Below are positions 33,398-42,463 of a DNA stretch of 64,000 bases, piece by piece (the stretch's first letter is position 1; each line of letters starts with the position of its first letter). The translations under genes and the position numbers were made by a program. Under the pieces are notes generated by a model. That model did no database searches. It was given only the letters and a program-made list of their open reading frames with translations, and was not told where the DNA came from. The stretch covers positions 1 through 64,000 of the forward strand of contig CAIULB010000030.1 of NCBI GenBank assembly GCA_903899965.1, in the 5' to 3' direction. This stretch comes from an uncultured Methylophilaceae bacterium (GTDB taxonomy: Bacteria > Pseudomonadota > Gammaproteobacteria > Burkholderiales > Methylophilaceae).

Positions 33398-36112
33398 ATG
33401 ATCACTGTTTCGCATTTCGAATCAACACCAGAAGCCGTCATTGTTCGGCATGCTATTGCTTGCAGTCCTTTCGTTAGTCGGTTGCTAGCCGGCGATGCCG
33501 CCTTGTTGCCAGATTTAATGCAAAAGCATGTCGCTGGATTTGGCCGCGCTGAAATGCAAGACTTTCTGGCATTACAGCCGATTGTCGATGAGGTGAGTTT
33601 AAAACGTGCGCTGCGCAAACTCCGTCAGCGCGTGATGCTCAGGACGATTGTGCGTGATTTAAACGGCTTATCTGGCCTGGCTGAAGTCATGCAGGCGATG
33701 AGCGATTTAGCTGAAGTCACGGTCAATGTTGCTTTGGGTCACATTGAAACTTGGCTTAAGGTCACTTATGGAGAACCGATAGGCGAAAGTGGTCAGCCAC
33801 AGTCTTTGGTTGTGATCGGCATGGGTAAGCTGGGTGGCTATGAGCTCAATGTGTCCTCTGATATCGATTTGATTTTTGCGTTCGAAGAGGATGGTGAAAC
33901 GAATGGCGTTGCTCAGGGTAAGTCAACATTAAGTAATCATGAGTTCTTCACCCGCGTTGCTAAAAAATTGATCGCAGCGATTGATGAAATTACCGAGGAT
34001 GGGTTTGTATTTCGTGTGGATATGCGCTTGCGGCCCTATGGCTCAGAGGGGCCGCTCGCTTGTAGCTTGACCATGCTGGAAGAGTATTACCAAAACCAAG
34101 GGCGCGAGTGGGAGCGTTATGCTTGGATTAAGGGTCGCGTGATTGCTGGCCCGGCAAAAGTGATTGCTGATTTGCTACGACCTTTTGTCTTCCGTAAGTA
34201 TTTAGATTACGGCGCATTCGCTTCTATGCGTGATTTGAAGGTCCAGATTCAGCGTGATGTGAATAAGCGCGATATGCACGACAACATTAAGTTGGGGCGA
34301 GGCGGGATTCGCGAAATTGAATTTATCGCGCAGGTCTTTCAGCTTATCCGGGGTGGTCAGGATATGAGCCTGCAAATTCGCCCAACCTTGAGCGTGCTCG
34401 CCTTGTTGCGTGAAAAACATTTGCTGCTAGATCAAACCGTCGAAGAGTTAAGTGCGGCCTATGTGTTTTTGCGTGACTTAGAACATCGATTGCAATACGC
34501 AGAAGACCAACAAACGCAGACCTTACCTACCAATGATGAGGGCAAGGCTCGGCTCGCATTAGCCATGAATTGCGAAAACTGGGGTGCGCTACATGCCAAG
34601 ATAGAAGCGCATCGCCAAATAGTAGATAAGCACTTCAATGAGGTGTTTAGCGATCCAAAAGGTGAGCATGTTGAGGATGTGAGTGTGGCTGAGGTTTGGC
34701 AAGCCACGATTGTTGATTCTGAGGCGATTAACCGAATTAAATTACTAGGCTTCTTGGATGCCAACCAAACGCTGATGCGTTTGCGTGGCTTAGCGCACGG
34801 TGCAAAATATAAACAGTTGCCAGAGTTAAGCCGTCAGCGTTTTGACCAGCTCATGCCGCTGGTAATTAAGTTGGCGGCAAAAGAACAGGACCCCGATACG
34901 GCTTTATTGCGAGTCTCTGATTTGCTTGAAAGCATTTGCCGCCGTGCCAGTTATTTGGCGTTGCTTGCTGAATATCCGGCGGCTTTAAATCTAGTCATTC
35001 GTTTGACCTCGGCAAGCCCTTGGCTCGCACAATATTTATCGCAGCATCCTATTTTGCTGGACGAGTTGCTAGACACACAGCATTTGTATGCGGTGCCTGA
35101 TTTTTCCCTTATGCGTGAAGATTTAAAGCAAAGATTGGCGGAAGTGGGGGGTGATGTCGAGCGTCAAATGGACGTGATGCGGCACTTTAAAAATGCAGCG
35201 GTATTCCGCTTTGCGGCGAAAGATGTGGCGGGTGAGTTGCCCCTTGAAACCCTTTCAGATTATTTGAGTGAGCTCGCGAATTTGATTCTGCAAGTGACGC
35301 TTGAAACCGTTTGGCCTTCACTGAAGGGCAAGCATCGCGATGTGCCTAAATTTACAGTGATCGGTTACGGCAAGCTCGGCGGCAAAGAGATAGGCTATGC
35401 GTCTGATTTGGACATTATTTTTCTCTACGATGACGATGCCCCAGATGCCGGGCAGATCTATGCGCGCTTTGGTCAGCGTATTAATAATTGGCTGAATAGC
35501 CTCACTTCAGCGGGTATGCTTTATGAAACGGATATGCAGCTGCGTCCAAATGGTGCTAGTGGCTTACTGGTGAGTACTGTAGAAGCGTTTAGGGACTATC
35601 AACAGCACAAAGCATGGGTGTGGGAGCATCAGGCGATCACAAGGGCGGGATTTAGCGCTGGTGATGAGCAAATTGGCAAAGCCTTTGAGCAGATACGCGT
35701 TGATGTACTCACGCAAAAGCGTGATGTGAATGCTCTTAAACAAGAAGTGGTGGAGATGCGCCAAAAGATGCGCCTGGGCCATGTGATTCCAGCGGATTTG
35801 TTTGACCTTAAGCAAAGCCTGGGCGGCATTATTGATGTTGAATTTATGGTGCAGTATTTGGTGTTAGCGCATGCCCATCACCACCCCGAGCTAACAGAAA
35901 ATATCGGCAATATCGCTTTGCTAGGCAAGCTCGCTGGTTTGGGGGTGATTGAAAAATTCCAAGCGGATAATGTAGCGAACGCTTATCGAGAATTCCGCAA
36001 GAAACAGCATGCACTGCGTTTGCAGGGTCATAGCAAAGCGCAAGTGCCTATGGCTGAGGTTGCTAAGCTAGTTGAGCCAGTTCGTGCTCTGTGGATGCAG
36101 TTGATGGCTTAA
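33398..36112 (+). CDS. glnE: Glutamine synthetase adenylyltransferase/deadenylylase
   Basis: GlnE adds and removes AMP on glutamine synthetase in response to PII and glutamine. The 904-residue protein has two nucleotidyltransferase domains: the N-terminal deadenylylase with GMGKLGGYELNVSSDIDLIF (about 145) and the C-terminal adenylylase with GYGKLGGKEIGYASDLDIIF (about 650). Both keep the SDxD metal-binding Asp residues. The central regulatory helices include ELSRQRFDQLMPLVIKLA. It is somewhat shorter than E. coli GlnE (946). It ends with a 4-nt overlap against the convergent RND gene. Confidence 0.97.
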   Translation: MITVSHFESTPEAVIVRHAIACSPFVSRLLAGDAALLPDLMQKHVAGFGRAEMQDFLALQPIVDEVSLKRALRKLRQRVMLRTIVRDLNGLSGLAEVMQAMSDLAEVTVNVALGHIETWLKVTYGEPIGESGQPQSLVVIGMGKLGGYELNVSSDIDLIFAFEEDGETNGVAQGKSTLSNHEFFTRVAKKLIAAIDEITEDGFVFRVDMRLRPYGSEGPLACSLTMLEEYYQNQGREWERYAWIKGRVIAGPAKVIADLLRPFVFRKYLDYGAFASMRDLKVQIQRDVNKRDMHDNIKLGRGGIREIEFIAQVFQLIRGGQDMSLQIRPTLSVLALLREKHLLLDQTVEELSAAYVFLRDLEHRLQYAEDQQTQTLPTNDEGKARLALAMNCENWGALHAKIEAHRQIVDKHFNEVFSDPKGEHVEDVSVAEVWQATIVDSEAINRIKLLGFLDANQTLMRLRGLAHGAKYKQLPELSRQRFDQLMPLVIKLAAKEQDPDTALLRVSDLLESICRRASYLALLAEYPAALNLVIRLTSASPWLAQYLSQHPILLDELLDTQHLYAVPDFSLMREDLKQRLAEVGGDVERQMDVMRHFKNAAVFRFAAKDVAGELPLETLSDYLSELANLILQVTLETVWPSLKGKHRDVPKFTVIGYGKLGGKEIGYASDLDIIFLYDDDAPDAGQIYARFGQRINNWLNSLTSAGMLYETDMQLRPNGASGLLVSTVEAFRDYQQHKAWVWEHQAITRAGFSAGDEQIGKAFEQIRVDVLTQKRDVNALKQEVVEMRQKMRLGHVIPADLFDLKQSLGGIIDVEFMVQYLVLAHAHHHPELTENIGNIALLGKLAGLGVIEKFQADNVANAYREFRKKQHALRLQGHSKAQVPMAEVAKLVEPVRALWMQLMA

Positions 36113-39100
36113 TGTTGTTCGTGTTTTTCGAATTTGCCGAAGTGCAACATAATCGTTGGCAGAATTAATAAGTTCAAGATCGTAGAAGTAATTAAACCGC
36201 CCACAATGATCGTAGCCATTGGGCCCTCAATCTCGCGACCTGGCTGGCCGCTACCTGCGGCGAGTGGTAACAAACCAAGTGCGGTCACCAGTGCTGTCAT
36301 TAGAATCGAAGGTAGTCGTTCTGATGCACCTTGGATGGCGGTTTCTAATCCCCAAATCATGCCTTCTTCATCAATTAAATGTTGGTAGTGTGAAACCAGC
36401 ATGATTGAGTTTCTTAAGGTAATCCCGAATAGCGTCACGAAGCCAACTAATGAGCCAAGTGAAATCCAGCCACCTGTGAGCATCACCGCAAATACCCCGC
36501 CGATTAAGGCGAATGGTAGGTTGGCAAAGGTAAGCAATAGATTACGCAATCTGCCAAATGCGATATAGAGCATGAGGAAGATGCCTACTGTGGCGAGTAG
36601 CGAATGCACGATAAGGTCTTCACGCGATTGGGCTTGGGCTTCTGCTTCACCTGTAAAGGCTAAATAGTTACCTTGAGATAAGTGGACTTCTTTTTGAAGT
36701 TTGGTTTTGAGCTCATTGGTAAAGCTTTCGACGTCACGCCCTTTGACGTTGGCAGTGACGGTCTGAATACGTTTAGCGCCTGAGTGGAGAATTTTTGAGC
36801 GTCCGTTTTCTTGCGTGATGTCCGCAATATCACCCAGCTTAATGAGTTTTCCCTCGTTGTTGATGATAGGTAGTTTGCTGATTTGGCCGATATTATTGCG
36901 TGAAGCGGCATCAAGCAGAACACTGACGCCAACGACACGGCTCCCTTCATAAACTTGTGCGACAGGCACGCTTTCGTAAGATGCGCGAATGGTGTCTAAC
37001 ACATCGGTAGGTTGTAAGCCCCATTGCAAGAGTTTTTCTTGGCGCAAACGAATAGAGATTTGCGGTGTGCCAGGCGGTGATTGAACAAGTACATCTTCAG
37101 CACCTGGCATGCCAGCCACGATGCCCGCAACGGCTTGCGCGTCACGGTCTAGTGCGTCTAAATCATGGCCGTAAATGTTGATGACTTGCGAGGCTGCGTA
37201 GCCTGAGATGGTTTCTTCGATCCGTTCTGTGAGGAATGTATTGATCGCAAAGTTGACGCCCACAAAGCCTGGAGGGGTGGGGCCATCCGCATCCTTATCG
37301 ACATTCTCATCATCAATCCCCGATAAATGCTCACGGATTTCATTCAATATACGGTTTTGTTCTTCGCCTGACAGTGTGCCGATTTCAATTTCAAATTCAC
37401 TGTAATGCGTGCCAAAAGTGTCGGCAGCATTGGGTGCGCGGCCTACCCATTGGGCAATGCTCCGTACGCCTTTAATTTCGCTTAATGATGCCGCTACTTT
37501 TTTACCCACGCGTAAGGACTCTTGCTCTGAGCTACCTGGCACTAAAGTCATGTGCATAATAAAGTGACCTTCGTGCAGTGCTGGGATGAACTGGCTTTTG
37601 AAAAGTGGTAACACGCCCAAACCAAGGCCGATCAGCGCAACCGTGATGGCGATCGTCATTTTGTAATGTTGTTCAACGATATGCAGCATATTGACGTAGC
37701 GCACTTTGATATAGCTAATCATCGGTGAGTCTTCTGCGCTCAGTTTCGCCCTGCCTAGCAATAAGTAACAAAGGGCAGGGGTTAGGGTTAGGGCAACCAA
37801 TAACGATGCCAAAATTGCTGAAATATAAGCGATGCCCAGCGGCGCAAATAACTTGCCTGCCACCCCAGTCAAGGTAAGCAGCGGCATAAATACCAAAGCC
37901 ACAATAATCGTTGCATAGACGACGGAACTTCGCACTTCCATCGAAGCGTTAAAGACTACTTTATGGATGGGCTGGCGTACCTCTAGTAAACGGTTCTCAC
38001 GCAGACGTCTAAAGATGTTTTCTGTATCGATAATCGCATCATCCACAACCTCACCTAGCGCAATGGCAAGGCCGCCCAATACCATGATATTTAAGCCAAT
38101 ATTGAAGTAGCTCATCACCACAATTGCGGTGAGCAGGGATAGAGGAATGGCGGTTGCTGAGATAAAGGCTGTACGCGCATTAAACAGGAATAAAAAGAGT
38201 ACGGTAATCACTAAAACTGAGCCGATTAAGATGTCGGTTCGTACGCCTTGGATGGCAGTTTCAATAAAGTTAGCTGGGCGGAATAGGCCTTCGTGTAGTT
38301 TGATGTGTTCAGCTTCGAGTGAGGGTTTGATTTGCTCGATGGCTTTTTCTAAGGCCTGTGTGACACCATGGGTGTTGGCCCCTAGTTGACCTTGCACAGA
38401 AAGGTAAATGCCAGACTTGCCATTAATGGCTGATGCGCTAATCGATGGCGCTGCACCTTCAACCACTTGACCAACATCACCTAGCCTGACGGTTTGACCA
38501 TTGCGATGTAATAGCGTGGTTTGGGCTAGCTCTGCAGGGGTGCGGGCCTGACCTTCCGTGTTGATGACAATGCGTTGGTTATTGTTCTCAATAAAGCCGG
38601 CGCCGCGAACACCAGTCGCCTTGCTTGCTGCATCCATCACCTGTTGCATGGATAAGTTGTAGAGCACCAACTTGTCTGGGTTTACTTGCACCTGGTATTG
38701 CTTCACGTCACCGCCAAATACGTTGACATCGGCAACGCCTTGAACCGCCATTAGGTGTGGACGTAAGGTCCAGTCCACCATAGAGCGAAGCTCCATGAGT
38801 GATTTGGTGTCGGAAGTAATCCCGATGCCCATCACCGTACTGGCTGCGGAAGTCAGCGGTGTGATGTTAGGCGTAATGCCGTTCGGCATTTTGTTGGCTA
38901 AGGTTGCAAGGCGCTCGGCCACCACTTGGCGGTTGCGATATACGTCTGTGCCCTCTTTGAAAATAACCGTCACCACAGAAAGCCCGGGAATCGACTGCGA
39001 GCGCATCAGCTCAATGCCTACCGTACCCGAAATGCTGTGCTCAATCGGTTGGCTGACTAACGACTCAACTAGATCTGTTGAAAGCCCAGGCGCTTCGGTT

Positions 39101-39249
39101 TGAATGATGAGCTGGGTAGGCGAGAACTCGGGGAATACGTCTAGATTACTGCGTGTGAGACTGTAAATGCCATAAATTACGATCAGGCTTGCGATGCCGA
39201 TAATGACACCGCTAAAGCGGATGGAGAAACGAACGAGGGCGGACATCAT
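36109..39249 (-). CDS. HME-type RND efflux transporter (CzcA/CusA family)
   Basis: The 1046-residue protein is an inner-membrane proton-driven pump with 12 membrane segments and two large periplasmic loops. Start (RFSGVIIGIASLIVIYGIY) and GTVGIELMRSQSIPGLSVV are typical of the heavy-metal efflux branch. The TM4 motif reads GEVVDDAIIDTENIFRRL, carrying more acidic residues than the CzcA DFG-type or CusA-type motif; I recall this as the poorly characterised HME4-like subgroup. It is the third gene of the outer-membrane factor / fusion protein / pump operon. The substrate cannot be told from sequence; a metal ion is likely. Confidence 0.9.
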   Translation of the reverse strand: MMSALVRFSIRFSGVIIGIASLIVIYGIYSLTRSNLDVFPEFSPTQLIIQTEAPGLSTDLVESLVSQPIEHSISGTVGIELMRSQSIPGLSVVTVIFKEGTDVYRNRQVVAERLATLANKMPNGITPNITPLTSAASTVMGIGITSDTKSLMELRSMVDWTLRPHLMAVQGVADVNVFGGDVKQYQVQVNPDKLVLYNLSMQQVMDAASKATGVRGAGFIENNNQRIVINTEGQARTPAELAQTTLLHRNGQTVRLGDVGQVVEGAAPSISASAINGKSGIYLSVQGQLGANTHGVTQALEKAIEQIKPSLEAEHIKLHEGLFRPANFIETAIQGVRTDILIGSVLVITVLFLFLFNARTAFISATAIPLSLLTAIVVMSYFNIGLNIMVLGGLAIALGEVVDDAIIDTENIFRRLRENRLLEVRQPIHKVVFNASMEVRSSVVYATIIVALVFMPLLTLTGVAGKLFAPLGIAYISAILASLLVALTLTPALCYLLLGRAKLSAEDSPMISYIKVRYVNMLHIVEQHYKMTIAITVALIGLGLGVLPLFKSQFIPALHEGHFIMHMTLVPGSSEQESLRVGKKVAASLSEIKGVRSIAQWVGRAPNAADTFGTHYSEFEIEIGTLSGEEQNRILNEIREHLSGIDDENVDKDADGPTPPGFVGVNFAINTFLTERIEETISGYAASQVINIYGHDLDALDRDAQAVAGIVAGMPGAEDVLVQSPPGTPQISIRLRQEKLLQWGLQPTDVLDTIRASYESVPVAQVYEGSRVVGVSVLLDAASRNNIGQISKLPIINNEGKLIKLGDIADITQENGRSKILHSGAKRIQTVTANVKGRDVESFTNELKTKLQKEVHLSQGNYLAFTGEAEAQAQSREDLIVHSLLATVGIFLMLYIAFGRLRNLLLTFANLPFALIGGVFAVMLTGGWISLGSLVGFVTLFGITLRNSIMLVSHYQHLIDEEGMIWGLETAIQGASERLPSILMTALVTALGLLPLAAGSGQPGREIEGPMATIIVGGLITSTILNLLILPTIMLHFGKFEKHEQH

Positions 39250-39254
39250 GCTAT

Positions 39255-40325
39255 TTAGTCCTGATTCTCGTTTTTAATTTGATATTTAAACTCTTCTGAC
39301 AGTAAGAGTTGTGCACCATTGACCACTAAGTTGTCGCCGGCAGCGAGTTGTTCGCTGCGGTTAAACCAGCCACCATTGGTTTCGTTGTCGGTGCTAATCG
39401 GTAATCGGATAAAGCTTTCATCAGATTGTTTTTTGTACACCCAAGGTTTGCCAGCGTACCAAACAACCGCGCTTGCGGGCACGGTAACGCCGTCACTTGC
39501 TTTGCTACTGGCAGCGTCTTTCATCTCTACGCTCACTCGCATCCCAGCACGCAAATTTTCGGCAGGTGCGCGGAAGTAATAAGTGCGGCCTTGAATCGTG
39601 GAATCTGTTTGGGGTGATGCAGCAACAAGCTTGGCGTTAATCGCTTTAGTTTGTGCGCCAGTTGGTACCACGCTAATTGTTTCGCCAGCTTTAACATTGG
39701 TATCTGAAGGCAAGGTAATCAGTAATAACACTTCTTTGTGTTGAAGGAGTGCCTGCAGACCTGCGCTTGCAGATTCTTTACTGGCTTCATTCGCGAGTGT
39801 TTCACCCCATGTTTGGCGCATGGTGTCATTGAGATTGCTCGCTTCAGTTTCAGCGGCTTGCACTTTGGCTTGGTCAGCCTTGAATGTGGCTTGCGCGGCG
39901 AGCATCACATGGTCAGAAACGTTTCTGTCATCCTTGTTGAGTGCTTGCATGCGTTGATAGTCTTGCTTGCTATTGGCAAGTGAAGCGCGAGCAATATTGG
40001 CATTAGCTTTGGCATTGAGATAGCGCGTGCGAAGCTCAATTAGCGTATCAATACTGATGACGTTACCTAAGGTATTAAGTGTTTTTTGATGCTGGCTGCC
40101 AGCTAAGCTCACAATCTGGATGTCACTTTGCTTTTGCCCATCTTTGCTCAAGGTCACAACCGTGGCGCCCTTGACTTGATTGACGCGGTTAAGGGTTGCA
40201 ACTTCTTCTTCTTGGGCTTGGTTGTATGAGTCGTATTCATCTTTGCCATAGAACACCAACACCCAAAATAGGACGATGATTAAGAAAGCTTGAAGCCCAA
40301 TAATTAAGGCGACTTTACGATTCAT
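39255..40325 (-). CDS. RND efflux periplasmic adaptor (membrane fusion protein)
   Basis: The 356-residue protein has an N-terminal membrane anchor (KVALIIGLQAFLIIVLFWVLVFYG) and then a helical hairpin flanked by lipoyl/barrel halves. The hairpin spans about residues 95-170 (KANANIARASLANSKQDYQRMQALNK). Barrel pieces are PSDTNVKAGETISVVPTGA and YYFRAPAENLRAGMRVSVEM. It links the pump to the outer-membrane channel. Family identification is from layout and these pieces rather than a strong signature. There is no His- or Met-rich metal-binding tail. It sits 5 bp before the pump gene and 2 bp after the channel gene. Confidence 0.88.
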   Translation of the reverse strand: MNRKVALIIGLQAFLIIVLFWVLVFYGKDEYDSYNQAQEEEVATLNRVNQVKGATVVTLSKDGQKQSDIQIVSLAGSQHQKTLNTLGNVISIDTLIELRTRYLNAKANANIARASLANSKQDYQRMQALNKDDRNVSDHVMLAAQATFKADQAKVQAAETEASNLNDTMRQTWGETLANEASKESASAGLQALLQHKEVLLLITLPSDTNVKAGETISVVPTGAQTKAINAKLVAASPQTDSTIQGRTYYFRAPAENLRAGMRVSVEMKDAASSKASDGVTVPASAVVWYAGKPWVYKKQSDESFIRLPISTDNETNGGWFNRSEQLAAGDNLVVNGAQLLLSEEFKYQIKNENQD

Positions 40326-40327
40326 GT

Positions 40328-41743
40328 TTAGTTGTTCCTATCCGCATTATTGCTTGCCAAATCTCTATCGCTTGGCATGGTGAAACGTTTATCTAAAGGG
40401 CGTTGCAATACATCTTCAAGATTTAATTTTGTGACCTGTACTTGGTAGGCGGTATTCAGTGTGCTTTGTTCAGCAATGATATTTTCTAGTTGTGTTGTCG
40501 TGAACTCTAAGCGATCGGCGAACCCTGCATTAAATTGGCGTTCAGTTTGCTGTGTACGTTTTTGTTGGCTGGCAAGAACCGCTTCTGCTTTGGTGCTTGC
40601 TTCTAGTGCCGATTGGTAAGATGCTTTTGCTTCATTGAGGTTGCCAATCACCTTGGTTTGCAGTGCTTCAAATTGTGCCACTTCCACTTCGCGTAAGGCT
40701 GTCGCTTCAGCAATCATGCCGCGATTTTTATTAATCAACGTGAGCAAGCTAGAAAAGCCCAAAGACCAGATTTTGTCGCCTTGGTCCAAGGCTTTAGCAG
40801 GTGATAAAGTAATGTCAGGGTATTGCTTGGCGATTTCTAAACGTAATTTAGCCTCTGCTGCTTCATAGCGCGCTAAAGAGGCGCGGATATCCAAACGGTT
40901 AAGTAGTGCTTCGTATTGCAAATCACTTAGGTTGATTGCTGCAGTCTTTTCAAAAGGCTGCACTTTAAGTTGGTTGAATGCGCTCAAGCTCAGTCCAGCA
41001 TCATTTGCCAGCGTCGAACCTAAAGCCGCAATGCGGCCAGATTCAGCCATGTAGGCTTGCTCAGCTTTTTGTAGTGATATACGCGCGTTGCTTACTTCAA
41101 TACTAGAGGCTAGGCCAGCATCCATGCGCTTAACCAGCATGTCGGCGATTGCGGTTCTGAGCGCAACTTCATTTTTTAAGATGGCTGATTGAGCGACTGC
41201 GTATTGATATTCCAGCAAGCTTTTAGCAACGCGACTATGCACTTGCCAAGCGGTTTGAGCGATTTCAATGCGGGCAGCTTCAGACAAGCCTGCCGCTTGA
41301 GCAATTTGGGCCTCTCGTTTGCCCGCGGTGACAATTGGAATATCAATGCCCAAGCGATAAGTCCAAGGTGATTTCTCTGTCGACTGACTGTGATTCTCTA
41401 AGTCGCCGTTAACACCAATTTCTGGACGTTGTGCTGCAGTGATTTGCGCGGCTTGTGCAGCACGCCACTGGGCGCGGGCAACATTTAGATCCGGGTGGAA
41501 GAAGAGGGCGCTTAAACTCAGCTCATTTTCCCCCCATAGTGAAATGGGAAGCTGGTTGTTTGGATAATTTTGAGCGCTTAAATAAGCCTGAAAATCTTTA
41601 TCTGAAACAGAGCGCTGCTCTAGTTTGTTAGCAATTTTTGTAGGTTCAATTGGCTTAGGTAAGTAAGACTGAAAGCCGCAGCCGCTGAACATTAAAGTCA
41701 GGCTCATCATGCTTGCAATATGAATAGGTGCTTTTAGTTTCAA
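40328..41743 (-). CDS. TolC-like outer-membrane efflux lipoprotein
   Basis: The 471-residue protein starts with a lipoprotein signal (MMSLTLMFSGC, lipobox FSGC) and contains the two-fold OEP repeats of long helices: LNVARAQWRAAQAAQITAAQRPEIGVNGDLE and DIRASLARYEAAEAKLRLEIAKQYPDITLSP. It should form the trimeric channel for the adjacent RND pump. It is the first gene of the operon. No regulator gene adjoins it, so control of this efflux set is not obvious from the window. Confidence 0.92.
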   Translation of the reverse strand: MKLKAPIHIASMMSLTLMFSGCGFQSYLPKPIEPTKIANKLEQRSVSDKDFQAYLSAQNYPNNQLPISLWGENELSLSALFFHPDLNVARAQWRAAQAAQITAAQRPEIGVNGDLENHSQSTEKSPWTYRLGIDIPIVTAGKREAQIAQAAGLSEAARIEIAQTAWQVHSRVAKSLLEYQYAVAQSAILKNEVALRTAIADMLVKRMDAGLASSIEVSNARISLQKAEQAYMAESGRIAALGSTLANDAGLSLSAFNQLKVQPFEKTAAINLSDLQYEALLNRLDIRASLARYEAAEAKLRLEIAKQYPDITLSPAKALDQGDKIWSLGFSSLLTLINKNRGMIAEATALREVEVAQFEALQTKVIGNLNEAKASYQSALEASTKAEAVLASQQKRTQQTERQFNAGFADRLEFTTTQLENIIAEQSTLNTAYQVQVTKLNLEDVLQRPLDKRFTMPSDRDLASNNADRNN

Positions 41744-41834
41744 ACTTAATTCTCGTCAGCCAATATTTTTCGTGCGTAGCGATATTACATGCCATGCGGT
41801 ACTTAGGCAATTTTACGGGTCATTTTAGAGGTGC

Positions 41835-42083
41835 TTAGCCAGCTATTTCAGCATGCACAGCACTCAGTGCGTCCTTCAATGTTTCTTCAGATAACGCATT
41901 AATGCTAGCCGCCAACAGTTCTGCTGCTTCTTCCGTGCCGCTTGGTAGGTTATGGCTATCAAGTTCAGCCACCAGGCCTGCAGCCACACCTGTTACTTTA
42001 AGTAAGGTTTGACGTTCTTTCATGAGCATTTCAAGCTCAGTGCGTAGCATATTAATTTCTTCTTGATTGATGGTGTGCGGCAT
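41835..42083 (-). CDS. Small helical protein of unknown function
   Basis: The 82-residue protein begins MPHTINQEEINMLRTELEMLMKERQTLLKV, a likely coiled coil, followed by Ala-rich helices (GVAAGLVAELDS, TEEAAELLAASINALSEETLKDALS). No family is recognised. It has a ribosome site (GGGA, 8 nt before ATG) and reads as a real gene. It is separate from the efflux operon by 91 bp and divergent from the tRNA. Confidence 0.65.
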   Translation of the reverse strand: MPHTINQEEINMLRTELEMLMKERQTLLKVTGVAAGLVAELDSHNLPSGTEEAAELLAASINALSEETLKDALSAVHAEIAG

Positions 42084-42184
42084 TTGCAGATTCCCAATCG
42101 ATGAGGTGTAGCTTGATTTTCGCTCAATCTCAGACTTTTACATAGACATTTCAAATTTTAATGGTTTTCGGCAATTTGCTGAGA

Positions 42185-42190
42185 TATAAT
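42185..42190 (+). promoter_or_regulatory. -10 element of tRNA-Leu
   Basis: A perfect TATAAT, followed by a GC-rich discriminator (GCACGCC), lies 62 bp before the tRNA. The -35 (around 42162) is poor. The rest of the 42084-42252 gap holds nothing else recognised. Confidence 0.5.
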
Positions 42191-42252
42191 GCACGCCTCG
42201 TTGGGGTTCATGCCCTGACAACATCATGAAGCGATTAATTTCATGACTACCT

Positions 42253-42337
42253 GCGAGAGTGGCGGAATTGGTAGACGCACTGGATTTAGGTTCCAGCGCC
42301 GCAAGGCGTGAGAGTTCGAGTCTCTCCTTTCGCACCA
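42253..42337 (+). tRNA. tRNA-Leu(UAG)
   Basis: An 85-nt class II tRNA with a genomically encoded CCA. The acceptor pairs GCGAGAG with CTTTCGC. The anticodon stem is CTGGA / TCCAG with loop TTTAGGT, giving anticodon UAG (42287-42289), which reads CUN leucine codons. The variable arm CGCCGCAAGGCG and the T arm AGAGTTCGAGTCTCT are intact. Confidence 0.98.
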
Positions 42338-42426
42338 GTATTTTAAATTTCCCTTGCTGTAAAAAAATCATTCCTTTTGAAGTCAATGGACTAGCAAAAA
42401 TCTTCAATTTTGCGTCCGATTACCGT

Positions 42427-42455
42427 GCGACATAGACTTCGCTATCAGGTAAAAT
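42427..42455 (+). promoter_or_regulatory. Possible promoter next to the dnaE start
   Basis: GCGACA (42427-42432) and TAAAAT (42450-42455) are 17 bp apart. The start codon at 42464 lies 9 bp after the -10, with no Shine-Dalgarno between, so a leaderless or near-leaderless message is possible. Confidence 0.35.
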
Positions 42456-42463
42456 TCACCGCT

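Noticed and set aside
42138-42407. Minus-strand 89-aa ORF across the tRNA
   Set aside because: It spans tRNA-Leu in antisense and cannot be a real gene.
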